64,000 bases of DNA. It comes from an uncultured Pelagibacteraceae bacterium (GTDB taxonomy: Bacteria; Pseudomonadota; Alphaproteobacteria; Pelagibacterales; Pelagibacteraceae). The translations under genes were made by a program, and so were the position numbers. Where the stretch lies: NCBI GenBank assembly GCA_902616145.1, contig CACMRM010000005.1, positions 1 through 64,000 on the forward strand, in the 5' to 3' direction. Positions 8,784 to 17,173 of this stretch are shown one piece after another (within the stretch, counting starts at the first letter, position 1; the number at the start of each line of letters is the position of its first letter). Under the pieces are notes generated by a model, which was not told the origin of the DNA, did not search any database, and saw nothing but the letters and a program-made list of their open reading frames with translations.

Positions 8784-9514
8784 GTATTTTACAAGTTAAA
8801 AATGTAAGCAAATCTTTCGGCGGTGTGCAAGCTAACGTAGATATTTCTGTTTCGGTAGAACAGGGATCTATAGTTGGCTTAATAGGACCTAATGGTTCAG
8901 GTAAAACTACTTTGTTTAATTCTATTGTTGGAACTCATCCGATTGATAAAGGATCAATTGTTTTCGATAATACAGAAGTTTCCGAAATGCCTGTGCCAGC
9001 AGTCGCAAAACTTGGTTTGTTAAGAACCTTTCAACAAACAAGAATTTATTCAAAACTTAATTGTGTAGAGAATATGCTAATAAGTCACAAAGCTAGTGAC
9101 TCAGGATTTATTTTTGCAAAAGTACCTGCTGAACTTACTGAGAAAGCGGAAAATATTTTAAACTTTGTAGGTCTTTATCAAAAAAGAAATTTGAGAGCAG
9201 GTGATTTATCATTTGGACAACAAAAATTACTGGAATTAGCAATGGCTTTGATGAATGAGCCTAAAATGCTTTTATTAGACGAGCCTACAGCTGGAATTAA
9301 TCCAACTTTAATCAATGGAATCATAGATAGATTAATTAAAATAAATAAAGATTATGGAATTACTTTATTAGTCATAGAGCACAATATGAAAGTAATTATG
9401 AGTTTAGCACAAAAAATTTTCTGTTTAGCCCACGGTAAAATGCTAGCGGAGGGTTCTCCAGATCAAATTAAGAATGATAAGCGAGTTGTTGATGCTTATC
9501 TAGGAGCACAGTAA
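8780..9514 (+). CDS. livG: LivG-type ABC transporter ATPase (system 1)
   Basis: Cytoplasmic nucleotide-binding subunit, 244 residues. Walker A reads GPNGSGKTT (about residues 35-43), the signature loop SFGQQ, Walker B LLLDEPTAGINP, and the switch His is in VIEHNM. The signature is SFGQQ rather than LSGGQ, a known variation in LivG proteins. The gene overlaps both livM (4 bases) and livF (1 base), so all subunits should be translationally coupled. Confidence 0.93.
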   Translation: MSILQVKNVSKSFGGVQANVDISVSVEQGSIVGLIGPNGSGKTTLFNSIVGTHPIDKGSIVFDNTEVSEMPVPAVAKLGLLRTFQQTRIYSKLNCVENMLISHKASDSGFIFAKVPAELTEKAENILNFVGLYQKRNLRAGDLSFGQQKLLELAMALMNEPKMLLLDEPTAGINPTLINGIIDRLIKINKDYGITLLVIEHNMKVIMSLAQKIFCLAHGKMLAEGSPDQIKNDKRVVDAYLGAQ

Positions 9515-10299
9515 TGGCAAATCAATATGATGTTTTAGGTAAAGCACCCGGCTTAGAAGATTTAAATAAATTATCTCCTAACGACGTTCACCTAACTATA
9601 AGAGGCTTAAATGCTGGCTACGGAAAAATGGAGATACTACATAATTTTGACTTAACAGTTAGTAAGGCTCAATCGTTATGTTTAATAGGGCCTAACGGTG
9701 CAGGAAAATCTACAATTCTTCACTCCATATATGGATTTACAAATATTTTTGATGGAAAAATTGAATTAGAAGGAAATGAAATTACTACATTAACTCCTGC
9801 TCAGAAACTAAGTAAAGTAGGTATAGCTTATATCTTGCAAGATAATTCAGTATTTCCTGATATGACAGTCGAGGAAAATCTTTTAATGGGCGGATACATT
9901 AAAGATAAACAGGACGAGGCTTATGAGGAAGCTGAGAGAATTTTTCAAAAATATGAGAGATTAAGAAATAGAAGAAATCAACCTGCAAAAGTTTTATCAG
10001 GCGGTGAAAGAAGATTATTAGAAATTTCAAGAGCATTAGTTATGAAGCCATCAGTTTTATTAGTAGATGAACCATCAATTGGTTTGGAACCAAAATATAT
10101 AAATATGGTTTTTGAAATTTTAGAGGATCTTCAAAAAGCAGAGAAGAAAACAATAATACTTGTTGAACAAAACGCAAAAAAGGGATTAGAGTTTGCAGAT
10201 ATAGGTTACGTTTTAGTATCTGGTCAAACAGCTATTGCAGGTAAAGGGGATGATCTTTTAAAAAATCCAGACGTAGGAAGATTATTCCTTGGTGGATGA
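9514..10299 (+). CDS. livF: LivF-type ABC transporter ATPase (system 1)
   Basis: Second ATPase subunit, 261 residues. Walker A is GPNGAGKST, the signature LSGGE, Walker B LLVDEPSIGLEP and the switch His is replaced by Gln (VEQNAKKG), which is normal for LivF. It carries an N-terminal extension of about 25 residues (ANQYDVLGKAPGLEDL) absent from the system 2 copy. The extension looks soluble and acidic and its role is unknown. The stop overlaps azlC by 4 bases, tying the exporter pair to this operon. Confidence 0.92.
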   Translation: MANQYDVLGKAPGLEDLNKLSPNDVHLTIRGLNAGYGKMEILHNFDLTVSKAQSLCLIGPNGAGKSTILHSIYGFTNIFDGKIELEGNEITTLTPAQKLSKVGIAYILQDNSVFPDMTVEENLLMGGYIKDKQDEAYEEAERIFQKYERLRNRRNQPAKVLSGGERRLLEISRALVMKPSVLLVDEPSIGLEPKYINMVFEILEDLQKAEKKTIILVEQNAKKGLEFADIGYVLVSGQTAIAGKGDDLLKNPDVGRLFLGG

Positions 10300-11000
10300 T
10301 TAACTTACAAGCTTTCTTTACAGGTTTAAAATCTTTAAAAGGTGCAAGAAGTCCTGCCTTACCTTTGGCGGCGTGTTTTGTTGCTTTAGGAGCTTTATTA
10401 AAAGATGCTGGATTTAACATTCAACAAAGCGCAGCATCAAGTTTTTTTACATACGCATTACCTGGACAATTAGTAATGGCGGAGTCATTATTACTAGGCG
10501 CATCTATCGTAAATATTTTTTTAGCAGTTTGGTTAGTAAACTTTAGACTTTATCCAATGACAGTGTCTTTATTCCCTTTACTTGAGCATAAATCACAACC
10601 TAAGTGGAAATATTATTTGTCTTGTCACTTTCTTGCAGTCTCATCATGGTTAATTGCTAAAGACACCTACAAAAATATAAACGCCAAATATCGAATAGAT
10701 TTTTGGATAGGTATTGGTACTGGAACTTGGTTAACAGCTGTTCTTATGACAATTATTGGGTATTTAGCAGCAGATCTTTTAAATAAAGAAATGTTAATTG
10801 GGTTAGCAATTGTAAATCCAATCTATTTTTTTTGTATGATGATAGGAGCTATGAAAAACTTAGCTGTATCTATTTCAGTTATTTTAGGCACGACTTTAGG
10901 ACCAGTTATTTATTTATTTTCTACTGAGTGGTCATTATTATTTGCTGGATTAATTGCTGGATCAGTAGCTTTTTTATTTGGAGAAAAAAATGGCCAGTAG
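10296..11000 (+). CDS. azlC: AzlC-family branched-chain amino-acid exporter, large subunit
   Basis: Large subunit of the AzlCD two-component exporter (ygaZ in E. coli). It has 234 residues with about five to six membrane segments. Characteristic blocks are SLKGARSPALPLAACFVALGA near the start and VNFRLYPMTVSLFPLL around residues 80-95. Overlaps livF by 4 bases and azlD by 23 bases. Its place at the end of a liv-type importer operon suggests that surplus or toxic ligand can be let out again. A role in export is family knowledge and the specific ligand is not known. Confidence 0.88.
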   Translation: MINLQAFFTGLKSLKGARSPALPLAACFVALGALLKDAGFNIQQSAASSFFTYALPGQLVMAESLLLGASIVNIFLAVWLVNFRLYPMTVSLFPLLEHKSQPKWKYYLSCHFLAVSSWLIAKDTYKNINAKYRIDFWIGIGTGTWLTAVLMTIIGYLAADLLNKEMLIGLAIVNPIYFFCMMIGAMKNLAVSISVILGTTLGPVIYLFSTEWSLLFAGLIAGSVAFLFGEKNGQ

Positions 11001-11316
11001 TCAAATTATAATTTTAGCTATTATAGCAACTTCGATCGCAACATATATTTCTAGATTTATGGGAGCATTAACTTCAGAAAAAGTAAGCGTTAAATCTAAA
11101 ATCTTTAAGTGGTTTAACTGCGTCGCTTATTCAACTCTAGCAGCATTATTAGGAAGAATGATTATATTTCCTGCAGGAGTTTTAGCAGACTCAGAACTTA
11201 TAATGAGACTAATAGTATTCTTTATTTGTATAGCCATATTTATAATATCTAAAAGAAACTTAGTTATTCCAACTATCTTATCAGCGATAATGTTAAATTT
11301 TTTAATACAAATTTAA
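10978..11316 (+). CDS. azlD: AzlD-family exporter, small subunit
   Basis: Small partner of AzlC (ygaH-like), 112 residues, with four hydrophobic segments and the family block TYISRFMG near the N-terminus. The start lies 23 bases inside azlC, in another frame, which implies coupled translation and fixed stoichiometry. It is the last gene of liv system 1; the 35 bases after it before the next gene show only a T-rich run and no convincing hairpin. Confidence 0.85.
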   Translation: MEKKMASSQIIILAIIATSIATYISRFMGALTSEKVSVKSKIFKWFNCVAYSTLAALLGRMIIFPAGVLADSELIMRLIVFFICIAIFIISKRNLVIPTILSAIMLNFLIQI

Positions 11317-11351
11317 CTTTTCATTTTTTTAGATCTTTAGTATAAAAAAAC

Positions 11352-12221
11352 ATGTTTAAAAAGCTTTTTAAAATAATTTTTATTTTATTCTTTTTCTCTA
11401 ATTCATCATCTGCTGATATGAAAGTTTTAACTCTTCAAAAAATATCAGAGAGGACATCTGCCTTTGTTTCAAATTTAATTCCTGGTGAGGGAGATACTGA
11501 ATTTAGCGTAGATTTTAGGGAAAATGCTTCTCCAGATTACAGTATTTTAGCTGTTAGAGAAATAATGCCTTTGGATGACGGTAAGTTATTTACTCAATTT
11601 TCACTTTTTAACAACGAGAAGAATGGAGATGAGAGAATTACAGGAAATCTGGGTTTAGGTATTAGAAAATTATCTAGTGATAAAACATGGTTGATAGGAT
11701 TAAATAATTTTTATGATCAAGATATAGGCGAGGGTCATAGTAGAACAAGTTTTGGTATAGAGGCAAGGTCAGCAGTCCTTGATTTTCATCTAAATAGATA
11801 TTTAGCATTAGGTCACGGTTTAGACGGTGAAAAAGTTTTAGACGGATGGGATGCTCAATTCTCATCACAGGTTCCCTACTACCATTGGGCAAAAGTTTTT
11901 TTAAATTCTTATAAATGGGAAGGTGAAGACAGAACTGATATTGAAGGACTCAAATACGGATCAGAAATGATACTAAATCCAAATTTAATTTTAGAAACTG
12001 CATATGACGATAAAGAGTTAAAAGGCCTAGAAGATGAGTGGTACGCAAAATTGATATTTATTTATCCAGGAAGAACGGGTCCAACTGCATTAGATGGTAA
12101 AAGCTCCAGTATGTGGAAGGAAGAAAAAGACATGTCTGGTCAAATGTTAACAAAAGTTAAAAGACAAAACAAAATAATGATAGAATTCAGAGGATCATCA
12201 ACAGTTTCAAGGACAGATTAA
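11352..12221 (+). CDS. Inverse-autotransporter (invasin/YchO-type) beta-barrel domain protein
   Basis: 289-residue precursor with a signal peptide (about residues 1-21). The mature part resembles the inverse-autotransporter beta-domain: GNLGLGIRKL, then TWLIGLNNFYDQDIGEGHSR, then GWDAQ with alternating hydrophobic strands, and a C-terminal segment TKVKRQNKIMIEF like the hinge that normally leads into the passenger. Here the protein ends about 15 residues later, so there is no passenger in the same chain. The next gene, encoding a secreted protein, starts on the very next base. A role as a small outer-membrane barrel or two-protein secretion device is inference. Confidence 0.68.
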   Translation: MFKKLFKIIFILFFFSNSSSADMKVLTLQKISERTSAFVSNLIPGEGDTEFSVDFRENASPDYSILAVREIMPLDDGKLFTQFSLFNNEKNGDERITGNLGLGIRKLSSDKTWLIGLNNFYDQDIGEGHSRTSFGIEARSAVLDFHLNRYLALGHGLDGEKVLDGWDAQFSSQVPYYHWAKVFLNSYKWEGEDRTDIEGLKYGSEMILNPNLILETAYDDKELKGLEDEWYAKLIFIYPGRTGPTALDGKSSSMWKEEKDMSGQMLTKVKRQNKIMIEFRGSSTVSRTD

Positions 12222-12989
12222 ATGACAAATATTTATAAAATATTAATTGCTATAATTTTTTTATTTTGTTCAAGCAATTATTTGTATGCAGAATTGGGAC
12301 AAGCAACTGTATATAAAGTAACAATGGAAAAAGTTGAGCTTTGTACAAGTAGTTCAGGGGTAGATAGTTGTGAAGGTGCTGTAGTTTTGGCTGAAACAGA
12401 TCAAACTATTGATATTGCTTCAGTTGACGCTGGGGCAGCTGCTGCCTCATATGGAGATGTTGCTTTATTACCTTTAGGTGAAACTTATACTCATATGAGA
12501 GTTACAATAAGTAGAAAATTTACAATTCAAGCGGATATAGATGTATCAGGTATAGCCACACCTTGTAGAACTTATGCTGAGACCTCAGGATATCCAGGAG
12601 GACATGCTGCTGCTGGAAATGAAATTCATACACATAGGCCTGCGATGAATCCAAATCAGACTTTAGCAGATATGGATGTATATTTGCTAAATGATCAAGC
12701 TGTAATTTGCACAGCTGCCAACTGCGCCTCAACATCCGGCGCACAAACAATAACATATAGTCAAGGATCAGGCTCATCAACATATCAAACTCAACATGCA
12801 AATGGTTCTACAGATACCAGTCATGTTTTAGTTTATACTTTAACTTCACCTTATACAGTTGCTATGATAGCCCCAACAATAGATATATCATTTGGCACAA
12901 ATAACGCTGTTAAAGCTACAGAGATAGGTACGAAAGATCTTTGTAATTTTGATGCTCAAGAGCCTATCGTAAATATAACTATCAAATAA
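12222..12989 (+). CDS. Secreted protein coupled to the invasin-type barrel, unknown function
   Basis: 255-residue precursor with a clear signal peptide ending near YLYAE (residue 24). The mature part is rich in Ser, Thr, Ala and Gly, poor in Lys, and has alternating beta-strand patterns and several Cys that could form disulfides (ELCTSSSGVDSCEG, VICTAANC). I do not recognise a domain. The ATG follows the stop of the barrel gene with no spacer, so it is co-translated with it. It could be a surface-displayed or exported cargo replacing the missing passenger. Base composition is somewhat less AT-rich than flanking genes. Confidence 0.6.
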   Translation: MTNIYKILIAIIFLFCSSNYLYAELGQATVYKVTMEKVELCTSSSGVDSCEGAVVLAETDQTIDIASVDAGAAAASYGDVALLPLGETYTHMRVTISRKFTIQADIDVSGIATPCRTYAETSGYPGGHAAAGNEIHTHRPAMNPNQTLADMDVYLLNDQAVICTAANCASTSGAQTITYSQGSGSSTYQTQHANGSTDTSHVLVYTLTSPYTVAMIAPTIDISFGTNNAVKATEIGTKDLCNFDAQEPIVNITIK

Positions 12990-13023
12990 TTTTATCCTTT
13001 ATAAATTTATGATAAATTAATCT

Positions 13024-13080
13024 ATGGAACCAATATTATTAGTTTTTATTACTTTATGGATCATGGGAATTTCGGAGTAA
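13024..13080 (+). CDS. Possible 18-residue hydrophobic peptide ahead of glaH
   Basis: ATG at 13024 opens a short frame reading MEPILLVFITLWIMGISE and ending in TAA, 5 bases before the glaH start. The peptide is one hydrophobic stretch. No good Shine-Dalgarno precedes it, while its last codons (TCGGAG) provide the one for glaH. It may be a coupling or leader peptide, or chance. Confidence 0.25.
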   Translation: MEPILLVFITLWIMGISE

Positions 13081-13085
13081 ATTAG

Positions 13086-13982
13086 ATGAGCTTTGCTGTA
13101 ACAGACCATATTAATTCTAAGAGAGTACGTGTAATTAATTTAAACGAAAGTGATCTTGACAGGTTAATTTTTCCTTTTAAAAAACATTCAATTTTATCTT
13201 TAGAATACAAACCATTTTCGAGATTTAGCCTTGCTAAAAGTTTAGATGAAGTATTTGAAAATAATTTAAGTAAAACTTTAAGTGAAATTCTTAATGATCG
13301 AAAAACCGGAACTGCTATCGTTCAGCCTGATATAAAAAATAAGAAGTTTGATAAAGATTTTTTAGTCAAGCTTTCAACAGGTCTTGCTTATCTAATTGGC
13401 AATCCTAACTTTGATTCAATGACAGGTAAATACTATGCAAGATTTCATGTAAAACACCAAGACAGTAGCGATTCATATTTGAGAAAGGCATATACAAATT
13501 TAGATCTTCATACGGATGGAACATATGTAAAAGAGAAAACTGATTGGATTATAATGACCAAAATGGAAGAACAGAACGTAGGTGGAGGAGAAAGTGTAAT
13601 TTTACATCTAGATGATTGGGAACACTTGGAAGATCTAAGTAATGATCCTGTGGGTCAAGAAGATTTCGTATGGGGATCTCCAAAAAGCAAGAATGTTGAT
13701 TATAAAGTTGAACATCCTGTATTTTCAAAAGATAAAAATGGCAAGCCAGTTATTTCCTATATTGATCAATTTCCTGAACCAAAAAATATGAAACAAGGTT
13801 TATTTTTGCAAAAATTATCAGATGCTTTAGAGCAAAGTAAAAATAAAATAAGCTTTCCACTACCTGTGGGTTCGACAATTTTTTCAAATAACTATTTTTG
13901 GTTGCATGGAAGAAAAGCTTTTAAAGAGCATTCTGGGTTATCAAGAGAATTACTTAGAATTAGAGGAACTTTTTTTCATTAA
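13086..13982 (+). CDS. glaH: Glutarate 2-hydroxylase GlaH (CsiD family)
   Basis: Fe(II)/2-oxoglutarate-dependent dioxygenase that turns glutarate into L-2-hydroxyglutarate in lysine/glutarate catabolism. The 298-residue protein follows CsiD closely over its length: ALEYKPF-like start (SLEYKPF), GNPNFDSMTGKYYARF, and the iron ligands H142 and D144 (LHTDGTY) with H274 (WLHGR); R293 should bind 2-oxoglutarate. The family N-terminus is about 20 residues shorter than in E. coli. The usual partner LhgO is not in the window. The tctCBA carrier starts 66 bases downstream on the same strand, which makes a C5 dicarboxylate a candidate transport substrate. Confidence 0.9.
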   Translation: MSFAVTDHINSKRVRVINLNESDLDRLIFPFKKHSILSLEYKPFSRFSLAKSLDEVFENNLSKTLSEILNDRKTGTAIVQPDIKNKKFDKDFLVKLSTGLAYLIGNPNFDSMTGKYYARFHVKHQDSSDSYLRKAYTNLDLHTDGTYVKEKTDWIIMTKMEEQNVGGGESVILHLDDWEHLEDLSNDPVGQEDFVWGSPKSKNVDYKVEHPVFSKDKNGKPVISYIDQFPEPKNMKQGLFLQKLSDALEQSKNKISFPLPVGSTIFSNNYFWLHGRKAFKEHSGLSRELLRIRGTFFH

Positions 13983-14001
13983 TACCTAGTTGACTCTAGA
14001 T

Positions 14002-14046
14002 TATTTATTTATTTTAATATGATTAATTAATAAATACAGGGGGAAA
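14002..14046 (+). promoter_or_regulatory. AT-palindromic leader and strong RBS of tctC
   Basis: TATTTATT (14002-14009) pairs with AATAAATA (14029-14036) around an ATTAATTAAT palindrome (14022-14031). It is followed at once by the Shine-Dalgarno CAGGGGG and the spacer GAAATA ahead of the ATG. The same hairpin-then-GGGAAATA layout stands before the binding-protein genes at 5515 and 23927. Confidence 0.5.
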
Positions 14047-14048
14047 TA

Positions 14049-15041
14049 ATGTTTAATAAGTTCAAAAAACTTATCAGCCTAGTTTTCGCAACTGTTCTTT
14101 TAACTTCGGTTTCAAACACTTCTTTCGCTGCTGACAAATTACACTTCGTAATTGGTGGTGGTGCTGGTGGCGGTTGGGATGGAACTGCTAGAGGAACTGG
14201 TGAAGCTTTAACTAAAGCTGGTTTTTTAAATAGTGCATCATTTGAAAATATGTCAGGTGGTGGTGGAGGAAAAGCTTTATCATACATGATAAATACTAAA
14301 CCTTCAGATACGATTTTAGTTCAATCAACTCCATTAGTTCTTAGATCAATAACTAGACACTCTGGTTATGTAGACAAGAAGAACGCAGCTAAGGTTACAT
14401 CTTATAAAGATGTTGTACCAATAGCTGGTGTAATTGGTGATTATGGCGCAATAGTTGCAGCTAAAAACTCACCTTACAACTCTTGGAAAGATGTAGTTGC
14501 GGCTTACAAAGCAAATCCTAAGTCAGTAAAAATGGCTGGTGGATCTGTTAGAGGAAGCATGGACCATTTAATTGGTGCTTTAGCATTTAAAGAAGCTGGT
14601 GCTAATCCAAATGATGTTGTTTACATTCCTTACGATGCAGGTGGAAAAGCTTTAGCAGGACTTTTATCAGGTGAAACTCAAATCCTTTCAACTGGTTTAG
14701 GTGAAGTAATGGGCGCAAGAGATCAAGTAAAAATTCTTGGTATTACAGCTCCAAACAGAGTTGCTGATGCTCCAGATGTTCCAACTTTAAAAGAGCAAGG
14801 TACAAACGCAATCTTCGTAAATTGGAGAGGTTTCTTCGGCCCTCCAGGTATGAGTGATGGTGAGAGAAAGAAAATTGCAAAAATGTTGGGCGATGTTCAA
14901 AAAACACCTGAGTGGGAAGCAGTAAGAAAAAGAAACGCATGGGTAAATATTTACAACCCAGACAAAAAATTCGTTAAATTTTTAGAAAAACAAACAGTAG
15001 AAATGACAGGTTTGTTAAAAAATTTAGGCGTAATTAAATAG
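14049..15041 (+). CDS. tctC: Tripartite tricarboxylate transporter substrate-binding protein TctC
   Basis: Periplasmic receptor of a TTT-family secondary importer for di- or tricarboxylates. 330-residue precursor with signal peptide (cleavage likely after A27, SFAA). The mature N-terminus HFVIGGGAGGGWDGTARG is the Bug-family ligand loop, glycine-rich here. IFVNWRGFFGPPGMS near residue 255 is also typical. It is followed by tctB and tctA in the standard order. Its closeness to glaH suggests glutarate or a related acid; citrate-type acids remain possible. Confidence 0.9.
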   Translation: MFNKFKKLISLVFATVLLTSVSNTSFAADKLHFVIGGGAGGGWDGTARGTGEALTKAGFLNSASFENMSGGGGGKALSYMINTKPSDTILVQSTPLVLRSITRHSGYVDKKNAAKVTSYKDVVPIAGVIGDYGAIVAAKNSPYNSWKDVVAAYKANPKSVKMAGGSVRGSMDHLIGALAFKEAGANPNDVVYIPYDAGGKALAGLLSGETQILSTGLGEVMGARDQVKILGITAPNRVADAPDVPTLKEQGTNAIFVNWRGFFGPPGMSDGERKKIAKMLGDVQKTPEWEAVRKRNAWVNIYNPDKKFVKFLEKQTVEMTGLLKNLGVIK

Positions 15042-15058
15042 TTATAAAAGGAAGAGCA

Positions 15059-15529
15059 GTGAATATCAGTCCTTCAAAGATAATTTCACTGCTCTTTTTT
15101 ATTTTCTCAGGATTTTATTTATATACCGCACATCAAATTCAAGTTTTTGCTTTTGATGAAAACGCAGCTTTTAACGCAAAAACATTTCCAATTTATTTAG
15201 GATATGCCGGATTATTATTTTCCGCTCTATTTATAATTTTACCAGAAACAAAGCCGTCAATCGTAGATTTAAAAGTTCTAGATTATAAAAAAACAATTGC
15301 ATTAGTTTTTCTAATGATTTTGTATGGTCTTACAATTTTAAGAGCAGGGTATTTTCTCTCGACTTCTATATTTTTAGTTTTTTCGTACATAGTTTTGGGT
15401 GAGAGAAAATGGTTATGGATATTTTTTTTATCTTTCCCTTTCGTAGCAATATTCATGTATCTCCTTCACGGGCTATTAAATATTTATCTTAGAGATCCAT
15501 TTTTACAATACATAGGAATAATGGGATGA
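15059..15529 (+). CDS. tctB: TctB, small membrane subunit of the TTT transporter
   Basis: 156 residues with four hydrophobic segments, the usual size of the poorly conserved small subunit. The start is a GTG at 15059, supported by an AAAGGAAGA Shine-Dalgarno 5-11 bases upstream and by lack of a suitable ATG nearby. FNAKTFPIYLGYAGLLFS matches the family's first loop and second helix. The stop overlaps the tctA start by 4 bases. Confidence 0.85.
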   Translation: MNISPSKIISLLFFIFSGFYLYTAHQIQVFAFDENAAFNAKTFPIYLGYAGLLFSALFIILPETKPSIVDLKVLDYKKTIALVFLMILYGLTILRAGYFLSTSIFLVFSYIVLGERKWLWIFFLSFPFVAIFMYLLHGLLNIYLRDPFLQYIGIMG

Positions 15530-17031
15530 TTGAAGGTATACTTATTGGATTAGAAACAGCATTTTCATTTAAAAATTTAATGATGGTAATGATTGGATGT
15601 TTTGCAGGTACCATTATCGGGATGCTTCCAGGTCTAGGACCGATGACTGCTATAGCATTAATGATACCTATAACTTATGGTTTTGAGCCATCAACAGGAT
15701 TAATTTTAATGGCCGGAGTTTATTACGGAGCAGTTTTTGGAGGATCGACATCTTCAATATTGATAAATGCTCCAGGTATTCCTGGAACTGTCGCTACTTC
15801 ATTTGACGGTTATCCAATGGCTCAGCAGGGTAAAGCAGGAAAAGCTTTAGCTATCGCTGCGTATAGTTCTTTTGCAGGTGGTACTATTGCAGCTATTTTC
15901 CTGTTAATTGCAGCACCTAGTTTATCAAAAGTTAGTTTAGCCTTCAGATCCCCAGATTATTTTGGCTTAATGATCTTAGGTTTGACCGCGGTCTCAGCCT
16001 TTTCAGCCAAAGGTCATTTTTTAAAAGCGATGATGATGGTAGTCTTAGGACTCATGTTAGCAAGTGTTGGACAAGATACTCTATCAGATATTCCAAGATT
16101 TACATTTCAAAATATGAATTTATCTGACGGAATAAGTTTTGTCTTAGTAGTAATGGCTACTTTTGCAATGAGCGAGGCATTAACAATAATATTTAAAGCA
16201 AATGATCCGACAAGAGTTGCAAAACAAATTTCTCTATCTCAATTAGGTTCAATCAAACTGGATAAAACTGAGACAAAAAAAATGGTTACTACAATACCTC
16301 GATCTTCAGTTTTAGGGTTTATCATTGGAGTATTACCCGGAGCAGGATCAACTATAGCTTCTTTTTTAGCTTACGGTATGGAGAGAAATTTTGTGAATGA
16401 CGAGGAAAAACAAAAATTTGGTAAAGGAAGCGTTAATGGATTAGCTGCGCCAGAAACTGCAAATAACGCTGCATGCTCTGGCTCTTTTGTTCCTTTGCTG
16501 ACTTTAGGAATACCTGGAAGCGGAACAACAGCAGTTATGCTAGGAGCTTTGCTTGGTTTTGGAATTCAACCTGGACCCAGATTGTATCAAACCAATCCAG
16601 AAATATTTTGGTCGGTAATCATGTCAATGTATATAGGAATGGTCATTCTTTTAATTCTTAACCTTCCTTTGATACCTTATATAGCTAGAGTTTTAGCGAC
16701 TCCTAGAACTTTTCTAATACCGTTAATTTTATTTTTTTCAGTAACGGGAATTTATTTAATGTCATTTAATAATTTTGATATTTACATGATGATAGGTATA
16801 GCTGTCGTTGCAACGGTTTTACGCTTGTATGATTTTCCTATGCCTCCTTTAATTTTAGCGTTTGTTCTTGGAGGGCTTATGGAGGAGAATCTTAGAAGGT
16901 CTTTGCTTATAAGTGATGGCTCTTGGAGTTTCTTATGGGATAGACCACTTACAATGGTAATTATGTCTGTTATTTTCTTAATAGTTGGATGGCAGATTTA
17001 TAAGGGCTTTTTTTCAAAATTAGGTAAATAA
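15526..17031 (+). CDS. tctA: TctA, large membrane subunit of the TTT transporter
   Basis: Main channel-forming subunit, 501 residues and about 11-12 membrane segments, the usual length. The signature blocks are present in both halves: GTIIGMLPGLGPMTAIALM with YYGAVFGGSTSSILINAPGI (first half), then GVLPGAGSTIASFLAYG with SFVPLLTLGIPGSGTTAVML (second half). It closes the tctCBA operon. The gene is followed by a 142-base region with a long inverted repeat. Confidence 0.93.
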   Translation: MIEGILIGLETAFSFKNLMMVMIGCFAGTIIGMLPGLGPMTAIALMIPITYGFEPSTGLILMAGVYYGAVFGGSTSSILINAPGIPGTVATSFDGYPMAQQGKAGKALAIAAYSSFAGGTIAAIFLLIAAPSLSKVSLAFRSPDYFGLMILGLTAVSAFSAKGHFLKAMMMVVLGLMLASVGQDTLSDIPRFTFQNMNLSDGISFVLVVMATFAMSEALTIIFKANDPTRVAKQISLSQLGSIKLDKTETKKMVTTIPRSSVLGFIIGVLPGAGSTIASFLAYGMERNFVNDEEKQKFGKGSVNGLAAPETANNAACSGSFVPLLTLGIPGSGTTAVMLGALLGFGIQPGPRLYQTNPEIFWSVIMSMYIGMVILLILNLPLIPYIARVLATPRTFLIPLILFFSVTGIYLMSFNNFDIYMMIGIAVVATVLRLYDFPMPPLILAFVLGGLMEENLRRSLLISDGSWSFLWDRPLTMVIMSVIFLIVGWQIYKGFFSKLGK

Positions 17032-17048
17032 AGTGATATTTTTGTCAC

Positions 17049-17131
17049 AAAAAAAACCACAAAAAACAACATTTTTTGGCGAAATGTGTAAAATTAAACA
17101 CTTTTATTGCGTTGATTATGTGGTTTTTTTT
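17049..17131 (+). other. Long inverted repeat with nested hairpins after tctA / before OMP gene
   Basis: The 13-base arm AAAAAAAACCACA (17049-17061) is perfectly matched by TGTGGTTTTTTTT (17119-17131). Nested inside are CAAC (17067-17070) with GTTG (17111-17114), ACATTT (17069-17074) with AAATGT (17082-17087), and GTGT (17086-17089) with ACAC (17098-17101). The right arm ends in eight T, so the unit could act as a long-loop terminator of tctCBA. It could also be a structured 5' leader of the outer-membrane gene or a small RNA. Confidence 0.5.
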
Positions 17132-17143
17132 GATAAGACATTA

Positions 17144-17168
17144 TTAATTATTAATTAATAATTAAGGA
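17144..17168 (+). promoter_or_regulatory. 22-base AT palindrome and RBS of the outer-membrane barrel gene
   Basis: Bases 17144-17165 form a perfect palindrome made only of A and T, followed immediately by the AAGGA Shine-Dalgarno and an ATAAT spacer to the ATG at 17174. It resembles the leaders of the binding-protein genes and may fold back in the mRNA or bind a protein in DNA. Confidence 0.45.
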
Positions 17169-17173
17169 ATAAT

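Noticed and set aside
12520-12801. 93-residue minus-strand frame inside the secreted-protein gene
   Set aside because: The plus-strand gene has a signal peptide and is coupled to its neighbour; the opposite frame has neither RBS nor motif.
12222-12989. Frameshifted passenger of the invasin-type gene
   Set aside because: It has its own start and a clear signal peptide directly after an in-frame stop, so a separate secreted protein is more likely than a sequencing break.
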